From Arenibacter algicola (GTDB taxonomy: Bacteria; Bacteroidota; Bacteroidia; Flavobacteriales; Flavobacteriaceae): a stretch of 64,000 nucleotides of DNA. The stretch covers positions 868,001-932,000 of the forward strand of contig NZ_JAHKPO010000003.1 of the NCBI RefSeq assembly GCF_018860365.1, in the 5' to 3' direction. Shown piece by piece: positions 48,391 to 57,805 of the stretch. Position 1 is the first letter of the stretch, and every line of letters begins with the position of its first letter. The position numbers and the translations under genes were made by a program. The notes beneath the pieces are model-generated. The model made no database searches and was not told the origin of the DNA. It saw nothing but the letters and a program-made list of their open reading frames with translations.

Positions 48391-48641
48391 CTTCTCGAAT
48401 CCCTTTTACAGTCTATCCTTAGGTCAAAGGAACTTTTACGAAGAGATTACCGTGTCCCTGTTATTTGCCTGGCCATAGTAGAACCTTATATTGAATTTAA
48501 GAATGCCATCTGGATATAACCCCATCCAAAACTTTGAGTTGAACTTATTTTTACAGTTAAAGTAGAAATCTATGATAATTTGGTATCATTATAATTTATG
48601 AAAATCGTAGATTTACAGCCTTAGCCTAAAATTGTAATAAT

Positions 48642-49880
48642 TTGATTTGGTATAATTTATATAACCGGTTTAAGCGAATTAAAAAAGTTAAGGATAAGAC
48701 ACGTCGCGAACTTGAAAATCAAATTGCCGAACTTCAAAAACAAAATGATATCCTTAAATCGCTTTTGGCCTTTCAAAGTGAAGAGGAAAAGGATGAAAGT
48801 GAGAAATATGCCAATACCATTCTCAATAATATGGGCGATGCCGTATTTGTAAAGGACAATGGGAGCAGGTTACTCTTGGTCAACGATGCTTTTTGCAATT
48901 TGTTCAACCTTCCAAGAACCAAAATAATAGGCAAAACCCTTGCTGAAAATGTTCCCCCCGAAGAGCGGGAAAATTTCTTGCGGATAGATAAGCAGGTACT
49001 ATCGGATGGTATAGAAAATATTAATGAGGAGCCCCTAACCGTAAGTGACGATCATAAGAAAATTATTTCAACAAGGAAGTCGAGGTTTGTAGATGCTGAC
49101 GGAAAGAAGTTTTTGGTTGGGGTAATACGGGATATTACCGAACGTATAAAGGCAGAGGAAGATTTAAGGGAAAGCGAAATTCAATTAAGGGAACTTAATG
49201 CTACAAAAGACAAATTATTTTCGATTATTGCCCATGATTTAAGAAGTCCATTTAATAATATTTTGGTATTGTGCGATATCTTAAAGACACAAATTACAAA
49301 ATTAGAGGATACAGATGCTCCAGTGTATTTGGGCCTAATACAGTCTACTGCCAAAAACACTTTGGTGCTACTTGAGAATTTATTGGATTGGGCAAAATCG
49401 CAATCCGGTCAAATAAGTTTTAAAACCGAAAAAACCGGAATATCCTCAGTTATCCATGAAATATTGGAACTTTCAATGTCCATTGCCCAGACAAAAGGCA
49501 TTTCAATAAAGGTAAGTGTTGAAGATGAAATTGAAGTGAATTCTGATAAGAAGATATTAAAGACGGTCTTTAGAAATCTTATTTCCAATGCTATTAAATA
49601 TAGCAAACCGGGCGGTAATATTACTATCTCCGCAATTGATGAAGAAAATCAAATTAAGATAATAATTTCTGATTCAGGTGTGGGAATGGATGCCAAAACA
49701 CTTGAGAATTTGTTTGGGATAACTACCAACACTCCATTGCCAGGTACTCTAAACGAAAAAGGCTCCGGTTTTGGATTGGTGCTATGTAAGGAATTTGTGG
49801 AAAAACTTGGCGGGAAAATATGGGTGGAAAGTGAGGAAGGCAAGGGAAGCAATTTCATGTTTACAATACCGCGCAATTGA
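48642..49880 (+). CDS. PAS-domain sensor histidine kinase, TTG start
   Basis: A 412-residue soluble kinase. A charged helix, likely a coiled coil (about 12-50, with KTRRELENQIAELQKQ), precedes a PAS domain (about 55-170). HisKA has phosphoacceptor His198 in IIAHDLRSPFNN. The HATPase domain (about 300-410) has N-box NLISNAIKYS, G1 DSGVGMD and G2 GSGFGLVLCKEF. No membrane segment or signal is present. No ATG occurs in the first 68 codons; an in-frame stop lies 15 bases before the TTG at 48642, making this TTG the likely start. There is no adjacent response regulator, so it is an orphan kinase. PAS suggests redox, light or metabolite sensing. Confidence 0.88.
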   Translation: MIWYNLYNRFKRIKKVKDKTRRELENQIAELQKQNDILKSLLAFQSEEEKDESEKYANTILNNMGDAVFVKDNGSRLLLVNDAFCNLFNLPRTKIIGKTLAENVPPEERENFLRIDKQVLSDGIENINEEPLTVSDDHKKIISTRKSRFVDADGKKFLVGVIRDITERIKAEEDLRESEIQLRELNATKDKLFSIIAHDLRSPFNNILVLCDILKTQITKLEDTDAPVYLGLIQSTAKNTLVLLENLLDWAKSQSGQISFKTEKTGISSVIHEILELSMSIAQTKGISIKVSVEDEIEVNSDKKILKTVFRNLISNAIKYSKPGGNITISAIDEENQIKIIISDSGVGMDAKTLENLFGITTNTPLPGTLNEKGSGFGLVLCKEFVEKLGGKIWVESEEGKGSNFMFTIPRN

Positions 49881-49962
49881 TTATTAAGTAAATGTTCTTG
49901 GTGGAATTGGAGTAATGTGTTGGGTAGGTACTCTTTCTTTTAAAGGAAATACCACATAGAAA

Positions 49963-50004
49963 AAGCCTATACACTAAGCTGAAATCAGCAAAATGCATAG
50001 GCTT
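49963..50004 (+). terminator. terminator after the PAS histidine kinase
   Basis: 8-bp stem AAGCCTAT (49963-49970) / ATAGGCTT (49997-50004), extended by imperfect pairing in the loop and followed by CCTTTT. It lies about 85 bases after the kinase stop codon. Confidence 0.55.
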
Positions 50005-50047
50005 CCTTTTGTAGATTGCTCTATGGGTGTTCTATTGCAACCACCAA

Positions 50048-50770
50048 TTACCCTTTTTTCACAATTTTGGAGCCCGATGAAAGTTTTTGATGTGCAATGG
50101 TGGCATTGCCCTTATAGGACAACACACTATTTCCACTGGCATCGATGGATATGGAATTGTTTACCGTAAGATAGGCATTACTATTACCGGAAAGGTCAAT
50201 ATTTAGCGTGTCAACGCTTAGGTCATGATCCGATAGTTCACAGTTGCCGTCAAGTTCCACGTCCATGTTTTTTACACTGCCCGAGAAATCTATCATACAG
50301 TTTCCGCTAGAAACCAGATCGAGCTTCTCTACAGCCAATTCACCGGAAAAGAAACTATTTCCTCTTAGATAGATTTTTAGGTTATCTGTTTCCAAGGGGT
50401 CTTCCAGTTCCAATTTGGCATTTCCCTTAATAGTAAAATTGTCTATACTTTTGGTAGTAATAAACACATTTAAGGTTTCCTGTCCTTTGATCCTCCGAAC
50501 GTTGTCCAGTTTCACGGTTAACTTATTGCTTTCCTTGTTTACCAGAATATACTCATGAAGGTTATCGTTGGCCTGAACCCTCAATTTCTCTTCTGTCTCC
50601 GAGAAGTTTATATAGACCTTAAAATTATCGTTTACCTCTAGGGAAGAGTAGCCAGAGATTTCGTGGTCCTTGGTAGTTATATCCTCGGAAGCGGTTATAG
50701 TGTCCTTTTCGCAGGACATTAATAATATGGCAAAGGCAATTGGAAAAATTATTTTTGATGTTGTACCCAT
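50048..50770 (-). CDS. DUF2807 (head-GIN) beta-helix lipoprotein
   Basis: A 240-residue lipoprotein (ILLMSC, Cys20). Residues about 38-230 form the DUF2807 'putative auto-transporter adhesin, head GIN' domain, with repeated strand patterns such as NFTIKGNAKLELEDPL, IDLSGNSNAYLTVNN and IDASGNSVLSYKGN. This predicts a beta-helix on the cell surface or periplasmic side. Role in cell-surface structure or adhesion is inferred from the family. It is on the same strand as the PKD/beta-helix lipoprotein gene, but 473 bp away, so co-transcription is uncertain. Confidence 0.9.
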   Translation of the reverse strand: MGTTSKIIFPIAFAILLMSCEKDTITASEDITTKDHEISGYSSLEVNDNFKVYINFSETEEKLRVQANDNLHEYILVNKESNKLTVKLDNVRRIKGQETLNVFITTKSIDNFTIKGNAKLELEDPLETDNLKIYLRGNSFFSGELAVEKLDLVSSGNCMIDFSGSVKNMDVELDGNCELSDHDLSVDTLNIDLSGNSNAYLTVNNSISIDASGNSVLSYKGNATIAHQKLSSGSKIVKKG

Positions 50771-51243
50771 TGTTTTTTTGTTTAATTATTTGTTTGCTGT
50801 TAATAGTAAATAGATGAGAAAAATTGTGTAGATGACATATATACATCTTCTGTAAAATTCAATACCTAGATTTTTCATTTTTCATTTGTTTTAGAGATTT
50901 TTTAAGATGCCGTGGCATATTCTTTTTTATTGGCTTGCCGTAAAGCGTCTAAAGGCCAGCCATTGACTTCTTTTTCCATATTTCATTTGTGAAAAGAAGA
51001 CATGTTTATTGGATTCTGAAGGTATTCTTCGGTAATTATCAAATGCTTTCATGACTATATTTTTTTGATTAATAATGGTAACAAAGATCGTTTGAAGATC
51101 AACTGGCCACAATCGCATAATTATGTGGAAGTTGATTGGTTCCCTTGTTCCGATTAGACCTTTAATCACATCTTTGATCAGTATTCTTTTTTAATAAACT
51201 ATGGCCAAAAATTATAATGATATGTTATGCCCAATTTAATCTT
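50771..51243. other. 473-bp gene-free stretch
   Basis: Between two minus-strand lipoprotein genes. An open frame of 80 codons exists on the minus strand (50927-51169) but starts with GTG and looks neither coding nor related to anything I know. No repeats or RNA motifs were recognised. Confidence 0.5.
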
Positions 51244-53325
51244 CTAGGGCAGGGAAATGTCTCCAAGGCTTAGGTCTTCAAAAAGGTTTACCATGTTAAA
51301 ATCCGAGTTGATGGAGGTGTTACGGTTTTCAAACGCAATTCCGTAGCCATGACCATGCGCAATTTTCGAATTTTTAATGGTTAAATTTGCCATGTAATCC
51401 CCATCCAGGCCAATACTCGCTATTTTGGAAACCCCTGGAATTTCAGTTTTTCCGGCATAAAGTACTTCTGTATGGTCCATTAGGTTTTTAGCGCTATCCG
51501 ATTGAATTCGGATCCCGTTCCAAAATCCTTTGGTAGTTGTGGCTCCGGTAAAGACGATCTTATTATTTGCGGTACCCTGGGCAATTAAATATCCATAGGG
51601 AAAGACTCCAAACATCTTGTCCTCGGCAAATTTGAAAACCGCTCCAGGAAGTATCTTTAATCCCGATTGGATTGCTAAATTACCGCTCACCAAATAGCTG
51701 GCATTAAAGTGTAGGGCCGGCCAAGTGGTCTCAACATTAGGGTCGAACAAAGCAGATCCAAAAATTTCAACCCCATTATGGCCATTGCCTATAAACTCCA
51801 TCCCTGTGGCATTGGTTAGTTTTTTTACTTGGTTGGCAGCCATAGTAATGGCCGGACCTAGGTTTTCGCGAAACTTAATTTGGTCTATATGAACAATTTC
51901 GGCTCCATTTTCAACGTAAATCCCATTGCCACCACTGCCCACAATTTTGGAGCTGAACAACTTTAATTTAGCCTCATTGGCCCCTCCCAATCCAATGGCA
52001 GTCTTGTGCTGCAATCCGTCCATGATTTCGCTTCCGGCATTGTGTATTTCAACATTGTCCAATTCGTTTTTCATGTCGTTGGACATTATGGATATACCTT
52101 TCCAATACCCTCCGTCCAAGGATTCCTTTCCGCGGAATTTAATAGGATATTGATTGCTGCCAAGAGCTACCAAATAACCCCTGCTGGTGATATTTATCTC
52201 CGAATCCCTATCCATGTACAATTCCAGACCTTCCAAGATCCTAAGGCCGGAAACAACCTCTATTTTTCCTTCTACAATATATTTTAGATCGCCCGTACTA
52301 TTGTACAAATTGCTCCAAATGGTTTCTTCGGTATCATAAATTCGGTCACCAATGACCTCGATTACGTTTACTTCATTATTGTGGAATTCGGACAAGCTGG
52401 ATACCACTCCAAGTTGTGAAGCTGGTACTCTAATTATCTTTTTGTTGTTCCTGTATACATTAAAGGATTCTGTATTCCACTTAGCTCCAACTTCAACGGC
52501 CATGGCATAGGCAGCACTATGTTGGATAATGGAGGAAACCAAGTTAAGGTGGCCGGGCCCCTCATTGGCGATACCCAAACTGGTAGCAACTTCCATTCCT
52601 TGGGCAATGGCTCCGCCCGCGTATTCAATGGTTACCCGGTCCAATTTATTCAAAGGATTATTGGAATTTATAATTAATCCCTTCCAATATCCCGGAACCT
52701 TGTTCTTACCCGTAAAGGTGGTAAATGAACTGGCGGCTGCAGTTGTCATAATGGCCCCGGGATTGTCAATGTACATTGCCGTATTTTCATCAAAGGCAAT
52801 GACCACGTTTGGATCTATGGTAAGTAATGCAGTTATATGAATATCGCCTGTTACCAAATAATCAAATTTATTAGGGTCGTCAAAGACATTGGCCAAGTGG
52901 CGACGTTCCGTGATATTTTCAGAAATGAGTATAGTTTCTTGTACAGGTGGGTTTTCATCCTCCTTTACCACAATTGTCAATTCGTCCGTATCATAGAATT
53001 CGGTATTGAAAACCTTTAGTTCCACGGAATAGTTTCCCGCCTTATCCGGAGTAAATTTTGGCTTGGCCGTGGTTTCTTCTGTCAATTCAGTTAAACTACC
53101 ACTTGGTTTGGCCTTAAATCTCCATAAGTATTGAAATGACTTTCCTGCCTTGTCCATGGACTTGGAGCCGTTGAGGACAACAGCTTGACCGGTATAAATA
53201 TCTCCTTGATTCTCACTAAAAGCGTCTGCCTCCAAAGTGTTGGAAGGAATTTCAGTGTAGTCGTCATCGGAGCATCCAATGAACATTAAGAAGAAGATTG
53301 AAAGTAAAATTAGTTTTGTTTTCAT
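51244..53325 (-). CDS. PKD-domain lipoprotein with three beta-helix-like modules
   Basis: A 693-residue lipoprotein (MFIGC, Cys18). A PKD/Ig-like domain (about 38-125: VVLNGSKSMDKAGKSFQYLW, TPDKAGNYSVELKVFN) is followed by three related modules of about 170-190 residues. Each has the order Y-x-V-x-G-x-I (155, 345 and 540 regions), a strand run, a G-Y-W-K-G or F-W-N-G turn (PGYWKGLIINS, GGYWKGISIMS, KGFWNGIRIQS), a short LD-x-V/T-E-x-x-x-AG stretch and a GLxN/GxxGI end. This resembles a right-handed parallel beta-helix. No catalytic motif is recognised. The role may be polysaccharide or surface binding. It lies 124 bp after the response regulator gene, so the two-component system probably controls it. 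Confidence 0.82.
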   Translation of the reverse strand: MKTKLILLSIFFLMFIGCSDDDYTEIPSNTLEADAFSENQGDIYTGQAVVLNGSKSMDKAGKSFQYLWRFKAKPSGSLTELTEETTAKPKFTPDKAGNYSVELKVFNTEFYDTDELTIVVKEDENPPVQETILISENITERRHLANVFDDPNKFDYLVTGDIHITALLTIDPNVVIAFDENTAMYIDNPGAIMTTAAASSFTTFTGKNKVPGYWKGLIINSNNPLNKLDRVTIEYAGGAIAQGMEVATSLGIANEGPGHLNLVSSIIQHSAAYAMAVEVGAKWNTESFNVYRNNKKIIRVPASQLGVVSSLSEFHNNEVNVIEVIGDRIYDTEETIWSNLYNSTGDLKYIVEGKIEVVSGLRILEGLELYMDRDSEINITSRGYLVALGSNQYPIKFRGKESLDGGYWKGISIMSNDMKNELDNVEIHNAGSEIMDGLQHKTAIGLGGANEAKLKLFSSKIVGSGGNGIYVENGAEIVHIDQIKFRENLGPAITMAANQVKKLTNATGMEFIGNGHNGVEIFGSALFDPNVETTWPALHFNASYLVSGNLAIQSGLKILPGAVFKFAEDKMFGVFPYGYLIAQGTANNKIVFTGATTTKGFWNGIRIQSDSAKNLMDHTEVLYAGKTEIPGVSKIASIGLDGDYMANLTIKNSKIAHGHGYGIAFENRNTSINSDFNMVNLFEDLSLGDISLP

Positions 53326-53449
53326 TATCCTGATATTGAGTTATAGTTTCAAATTTTTTCAGGACAAAGGAAGTGTGCTACCGTAGTTCCTACAATCGCA
53401 TATGTATGTGAAATTCGAAGATTTTTTTATGGGGTTTGAAGGAAATATG

Positions 53450-54082
53450 TTATAGCAACTTATCCTTAAAGGCCTTGGCAACGGCTTCGCTCTTGCTGTT
53501 TACATGCAGTTTTTCGTATATTTTTTTGATATGCGATCGAACGGTATCAATAGCTATAAAAAGTTCCGATGCAATCATTTTGTAGCTATAGCCATCTACA
53601 AGTAGTTGCAATACCTCTGTTTCCCTTTCACTTAAACAATAGTCCTGGTTCTTGGTCTGGGGTATAACCTGGAACATTTTAAGCACTTGTGTAGCTATGG
53701 AGGAGGTCATGGGAGCTCCGCCCAAAGTGGCATCTTGTATGTATTCCAATAATTTTGCGGGTGGGGTCTTCTTGAGTAAATATCCATTGGCCCCGTTCCT
53801 AAGTGCCTCAAAAACATTTTTATTGTCGTCAAACACGGTAAGCATCAGTACCTTGACTTCGGCGTTTACTTCCCTTATTTTCTTTAATCCTTCCAGGCCA
53901 TCGGTTCCTGGCATATTGATATCCATCAAAATGACATCTGGCGACCATTTTTCCACTTCCTCGGAAACATTGTTGCAATTTTTGTACGATGCCAAAACGG
54001 AAAACCCATCACTACCATTGACCAACATGGTGAGCCCTTCTCGAAATTGGGGATTATCCTCATATATTAATACCCTAATCAT
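53450..54082 (-). CDS. NarL/LuxR-type response regulator
   Basis: A 210-residue protein with a receiver domain (1-120; phosphoacceptor Asp54 in ILMDINMPG, Thr in LMLTVFDD, Lys in YLLKKTPP) and a C-terminal GerE/LuxR helix-turn-helix (about 150-207, with LSERETEVLQLLVDGYSYKMIA and TVRSHIKKIYEKLHV). It is cytosolic and would bind DNA as a dimer after phosphorylation by the histidine kinase encoded immediately upstream (71-bp gap). The neighbouring lipoprotein genes downstream are likely targets. Confidence 0.95.
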   Translation of the reverse strand: MIRVLIYEDNPQFREGLTMLVNGSDGFSVLASYKNCNNVSEEVEKWSPDVILMDINMPGTDGLEGLKKIREVNAEVKVLMLTVFDDNKNVFEALRNGANGYLLKKTPPAKLLEYIQDATLGGAPMTSSIATQVLKMFQVIPQTKNQDYCLSERETEVLQLLVDGYSYKMIASELFIAIDTVRSHIKKIYEKLHVNSKSEAVAKAFKDKLL

Positions 54083-54153
54083 AATTGTCTCTTTTTGTAA
54101 AGTTAGACAGGAAATCTATAGGACAAAATCACATAAATATGTTAAAATGCCCT

Positions 54154-57100
54154 CTAACGCACAGGAACGGTCAAACAAATTTCGGTGCCAAGATCTGGAT
54201 TACTGTCAATTTTTAGTTTTCCTTTCATTTTGGATGCCCTTTTAACCATATTGTCCAGACCATTGCCGTTGTCGACCTTTTCCATCTCAAACCCAATCCC
54301 GTTATCCATGATCTGCATTTGGAGCCACTTATCCTTAAGGGTTAGTTGCACTTCTGCGCGCTTTGCACGGGAGTACTTGGCGACGTTATTGATAGCTTCC
54401 TTGAAAATAAGAAAGAGGTCTCTCCGAGCTTCCATGTCCAGTTTTAAATCGTTTATTTTATCCTCTACCTGAAAATCGAATTCTATGTCCTTGGCTTCCA
54501 AGATGCCGGTAGCGTATTCCCTCATTCTAGCAATAACCCTGTGCATGTTATCGTTGTCCGGTTTAATGCTCCAGACAATATCATCCATAGCTTCCATCAT
54601 TCTTTGACTGTTGTCGGTAATCTTGGAGAGGTAGTTACTACTGGTTACGGTATCACTATTCATTTTGCTCTTGGCCATGGAACTAAGAATGTTTATAGTG
54701 CTCAGGGTAGAGCCCATATCATCATGCAGGTCCCTGGCCACTTTGTTCCTCAAATTTTCAACCGCCAATATGCGATTAACCTTAAGTCTGTAGATAAAAT
54801 ACGCCATGCCTATCCCGGTACATAAGGCCAATGCAATAAACCACCAGGTACGATAGAAGGGGGGGCGTATCCTAAAGTCGATACTAGTAATTTCGTCCGG
54901 CTCCAGTCCTTGGAGGTTCATACATTTTACTTGAAAAGTATATTTTCCGGAGGGCATTGTGGTATAGGTGGCAGCCATATCCCTTTCGGCTTTTACCCAG
55001 TCTTTGTTCACACCGGGAATGCGATAGTAGTATTGTAACTTTCTTTGTTGGGAAAAGCTCAGGGCGGAAAAATAGAAAGTAAACGAATTTTGATAATGAT
55101 TGAATACAATTTCCTTTTGAGCCATAATGGAATCCAGAGGCATATAGGTGTTGAAGAGCTTAAAATCTGTAATATTTACCTTGGGAGGCTTTTGTTTATA
55201 ATTTAGTTTTTCGGGCGAAAAGCCAAAAACCACATCCTCACCGCCAAACCATATCTCTCCGTTTTGCATCATCCATTTGGCACTATAGGTCTTTTCTGCA
55301 TAGATAACGCCATGAAGGTTGCTATAGGAACTTATTATGTTCTTATCATAATTATAACTGCTAAGGCCATTGCTGGTTATCATCCATGCTATTCCTTCCC
55401 TATCCATCATTAACTGCAAAACCCTTGACCCATAGAGTCCTTCGTATGAAGTTATCTTTTTTACCTCAGCGGTATTGATGTTGAGAATGTTCAAAGCCTC
55501 GGTACCTACCATAAAAATACTGTCGTTATATTGCTGGATATCAGAAATGGTATTGTCCATTATCCCATAACTGTCGCTGAACTCTGTGTTGAAATGAAAA
55601 AGGATTTCGTTGGTGTCCACATCAAGGACATATACGCCTTGCTTATGGGTTCCTACCCATAAGCGTCCCTGCCGATCTACGTAGAGTCTGTAAATGATGG
55701 TGTTGAAATTGTGGAGTTCTTCAAAATGGTTGTCTGCTATGGGATCGTTCTTTTTCCATTTAACCAACCGCCCACCCTGGGTACCAAACCATAGATTTCC
55801 GTTATGATCCTCCTTGATCTGCCGCACCGTGGATTCTTTAAATATTGGAGGGTGTAGCCAATGGATTGCCTTTTTGGTATTGGCGTCAAAAACAGCCAAT
55901 CTACCCCCCTGGCAAGCAGACCAAACATGTCCCGATTCACTGTGCTGTTGAAGATCCCATATGGAAGAATATAATTTGTAGGATTCGGTTCCCAAACCGG
56001 TATAGGGGTTTCCTTCCAATTTGTTGAATTTTTGGTCATAATATAGGATACCCTTGCCCCAGGTACCAATCCAATTCTCCTTGGTCTTGGTTTCCAATAT
56101 AGCATTTACAGGAGAGTCCAATCCAAGACCATCTATTACCACAAGGCTATACACGTCTTTTTGATTGGGGTTCATCACAAAAAGCCCATTTTCCGTACTC
56201 AACCAAATATTGCCCTCCCTGTCTTCAAAGAGATGCCTGGCCTGGTTACATTTTATATCGAACTCTAAAGGGTTGGCTTTGAAATGTTGATAAAAACCTT
56301 GAAGGTCATTGTCATAGCTCAACAAAGAATTTTCCCCGCCGATCCAGATCTGTCCATTACTGGTTTCCAAAATTTGCCTTAGAACGGTATATTTTTTTGT
56401 TGCCCTATGGCTTCTTAAGGTATCCGTCAGAAATTGATTTGTTTTAGGGTCGAAATGCAGGAGAACTGGGTGTTCCCGATGTGGATTATAATCCCAATAG
56501 GTTAGCCACCAGGTGCCATTTTTATCCTTGATGAAATCTCCGGAATTGGTAATGGCTTTGTTGTTCAGTAAAGGTATATTCTCAGGATTGTTGAGCCGAT
56601 GAAAGACCTCGCCACTAGAACTTCGGTATACTGCTAGGCCCTGTTCACTGCAGATCCAATATTCTCCAGTCTGCTTGTCTTCATAGAGGGAACCAACGCC
56701 CCAACCTCTGGGGATTTTTATAGGTAAATTGGATTCTACAAAAGCATTGGATTTGGCATCGTACCATAAAAGACCATATTTGGAAGCACAGAGAAATACC
56801 TGCTTTTTGCTATCTATGTACAATTTGAATTCCGACCTTGGCGGAATGCTGCCATAACTCCTTATAGATACAGAGGTATAATGAAAATCTACTGTGTTGA
56901 ATTTCCCCACCTGGCCTCCTTGCAATAACCAAAGATTGCCATTGCCGGCATCCAAAATTTGGTCTACACCTATGCTGGGTGGCAGCTGGTAATTTTCTGG
57001 ACCAACAAAGGAAATGAATTTTCTCCCATCAAAACGCTGTATGCCCACCTCGGTTCCAATCCATAGAAATCCAGTGGCGTCTTGCCAAACACATTTTACC

Positions 57101-57210
57101 TTATTGGTATTCAGACCATCCGCAGTAGAAAATCTATTGAAGACGTAGGAATTCTGTCCAAATAGATAGGCTTGGAAACATAGCAAACAACAAAGAATCC
57201 TTATGCTCAT
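54154..57210 (-). CDS. propeller-type membrane sensor histidine kinase (HisKA_3)
   Basis: A 1018-residue protein with a signal sequence. The periplasmic sensor (about 20-690) is a double beta-propeller of two-component regulator propeller repeats (GFLWIGTEVGIQRFDG, GNLWFGTQGGRLVKWK, GRLWVGTHKQGVYVLD and more). A Y_Y_Y domain (about 700-770, with YYYRIPGVNKDWVKAERD) and one transmembrane helix (about 785-805, WWFIALALCTGIGMAYFIY) follow. The HisKA_3 dimerisation domain has His829 in ARDLHDDMGSTLS, and the HATPase domain ends the protein (DNGIGFE, NGNGLDNM). This is the HPK7/NarX-like family partner of the NarL regulator. Its propeller probably senses a glycan or surface ligand in the periplasm. 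Unlike hybrid HTCS proteins, it has no fused DNA-binding part. Confidence 0.94.
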   Translation of the reverse strand: MSIRILCCLLCFQAYLFGQNSYVFNRFSTADGLNTNKVKCVWQDATGFLWIGTEVGIQRFDGRKFISFVGPENYQLPPSIGVDQILDAGNGNLWLLQGGQVGKFNTVDFHYTSVSIRSYGSIPPRSEFKLYIDSKKQVFLCASKYGLLWYDAKSNAFVESNLPIKIPRGWGVGSLYEDKQTGEYWICSEQGLAVYRSSSGEVFHRLNNPENIPLLNNKAITNSGDFIKDKNGTWWLTYWDYNPHREHPVLLHFDPKTNQFLTDTLRSHRATKKYTVLRQILETSNGQIWIGGENSLLSYDNDLQGFYQHFKANPLEFDIKCNQARHLFEDREGNIWLSTENGLFVMNPNQKDVYSLVVIDGLGLDSPVNAILETKTKENWIGTWGKGILYYDQKFNKLEGNPYTGLGTESYKLYSSIWDLQQHSESGHVWSACQGGRLAVFDANTKKAIHWLHPPIFKESTVRQIKEDHNGNLWFGTQGGRLVKWKKNDPIADNHFEELHNFNTIIYRLYVDRQGRLWVGTHKQGVYVLDVDTNEILFHFNTEFSDSYGIMDNTISDIQQYNDSIFMVGTEALNILNINTAEVKKITSYEGLYGSRVLQLMMDREGIAWMITSNGLSSYNYDKNIISSYSNLHGVIYAEKTYSAKWMMQNGEIWFGGEDVVFGFSPEKLNYKQKPPKVNITDFKLFNTYMPLDSIMAQKEIVFNHYQNSFTFYFSALSFSQQRKLQYYYRIPGVNKDWVKAERDMAATYTTMPSGKYTFQVKCMNLQGLEPDEITSIDFRIRPPFYRTWWFIALALCTGIGMAYFIYRLKVNRILAVENLRNKVARDLHDDMGSTLSTINILSSMAKSKMNSDTVTSSNYLSKITDNSQRMMEAMDDIVWSIKPDNDNMHRVIARMREYATGILEAKDIEFDFQVEDKINDLKLDMEARRDLFLIFKEAINNVAKYSRAKRAEVQLTLKDKWLQMQIMDNGIGFEMEKVDNGNGLDNMVKRASKMKGKLKIDSNPDLGTEICLTVPVR

Positions 57211-57805
57211 GCAGCCAGGTGGTTTATAATAAAATTACATAAAGATTGGACATCCAAAGTATAAATAATTGAAATTTTATGTTGTTGTGCAAGCCATTTT
57301 CCAGAGGCATGGAATCCACATACCTTTTACAGTAGAAAGTTGATCCCAAGCTCTATTAATAGGTTGATCAGAATTTGAAATAATGTAAGCATGATTGTTC
57401 TTTTTTAATTGATTTGTATTGATTGATGAATAAACTCCATTTGTTTTTGATTCGGTGACCATTTGATTCACTGGTATCATTTTAGTTCCCTATATCTAAA
57501 ATTTTAATGGTAAATAACAGGACAAATTTAGTAACGGTAGGTCATCCCCGAAATAGCATAAACATGTGAAAAAATGTGTTTTTATAACGGTTAGGAACAA
57601 TTTGCGATAAGTGGGCTAGTGAGTTTAGAGGATGTAACTCGGGCCTTATAAAAAAATATCACATTCTTGTGTGATTGTTAGGTTCTATAGATCGTTAGAT
57701 CTTTGTATTTAGATAATATCCTTATAAAATAGCAAAGGTAAACTTGGGAAAAAGAATCCCACAAGCCGGTTGTTTAAGAAAGGATCCATTAAATATTCGT
57801 AAACT
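57211..57805. other. 595-bp gene-free region between divergent genes
   Basis: The region separates the propeller kinase (minus) from the S41 peptidase gene (plus). A dyad ATCACA-TTCTTG-TGTGAT lies at 57658-57675, about 130 bases upstream of the peptidase start. A 67-codon minus-strand frame at 57277-57480 is not supported as a gene. No other feature was recognised. Confidence 0.5.
57658..57675 (+). promoter_or_regulatory. inverted repeat upstream of S41 peptidase gene
   Basis: Arms ATCACA (57658-57663) and TGTGAT (57670-57675) around a 6-bp centre. It is a perfect 6-bp dyad of operator size. The half-sites are in the opposite order from the CRP consensus, so it is not a CRP site. The regulator is unknown. 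Confidence 0.3.

Larger units (their letters stand above)
47988..48641. other. 654-bp gene-free stretch with palindromic repeats
   Basis: Holds two copies of a flavobacterial intergenic repeat (48083-48180 and 48298-48390). The remainder (about 48390-48641) is A/T-rich leader without a recognisable gene. ORFs that run through the repeats were judged not to be genes. Confidence 0.7.

Noticed and set aside
50927..51169. 80-codon minus-strand frame in a gene-free stretch
   Set aside because: It needs a GTG start and resembles no known protein; it could be a decayed gene, but nothing supports that.
53652..54245. 197-codon plus-strand frame across the response regulator and kinase genes
   Set aside because: It is antisense to two well-supported genes and has no recognisable motif.
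57277..57480. 67-codon minus-strand frame
   Set aside because: Composition is odd, with no motif, and it sits in a presumed promoter region; it cannot be supported as a gene.
57658..57675. CRP-like binding site
   Set aside because: The half-sites are in the reverse order (TCACA-N6-TGTGA) relative to the CRP consensus.
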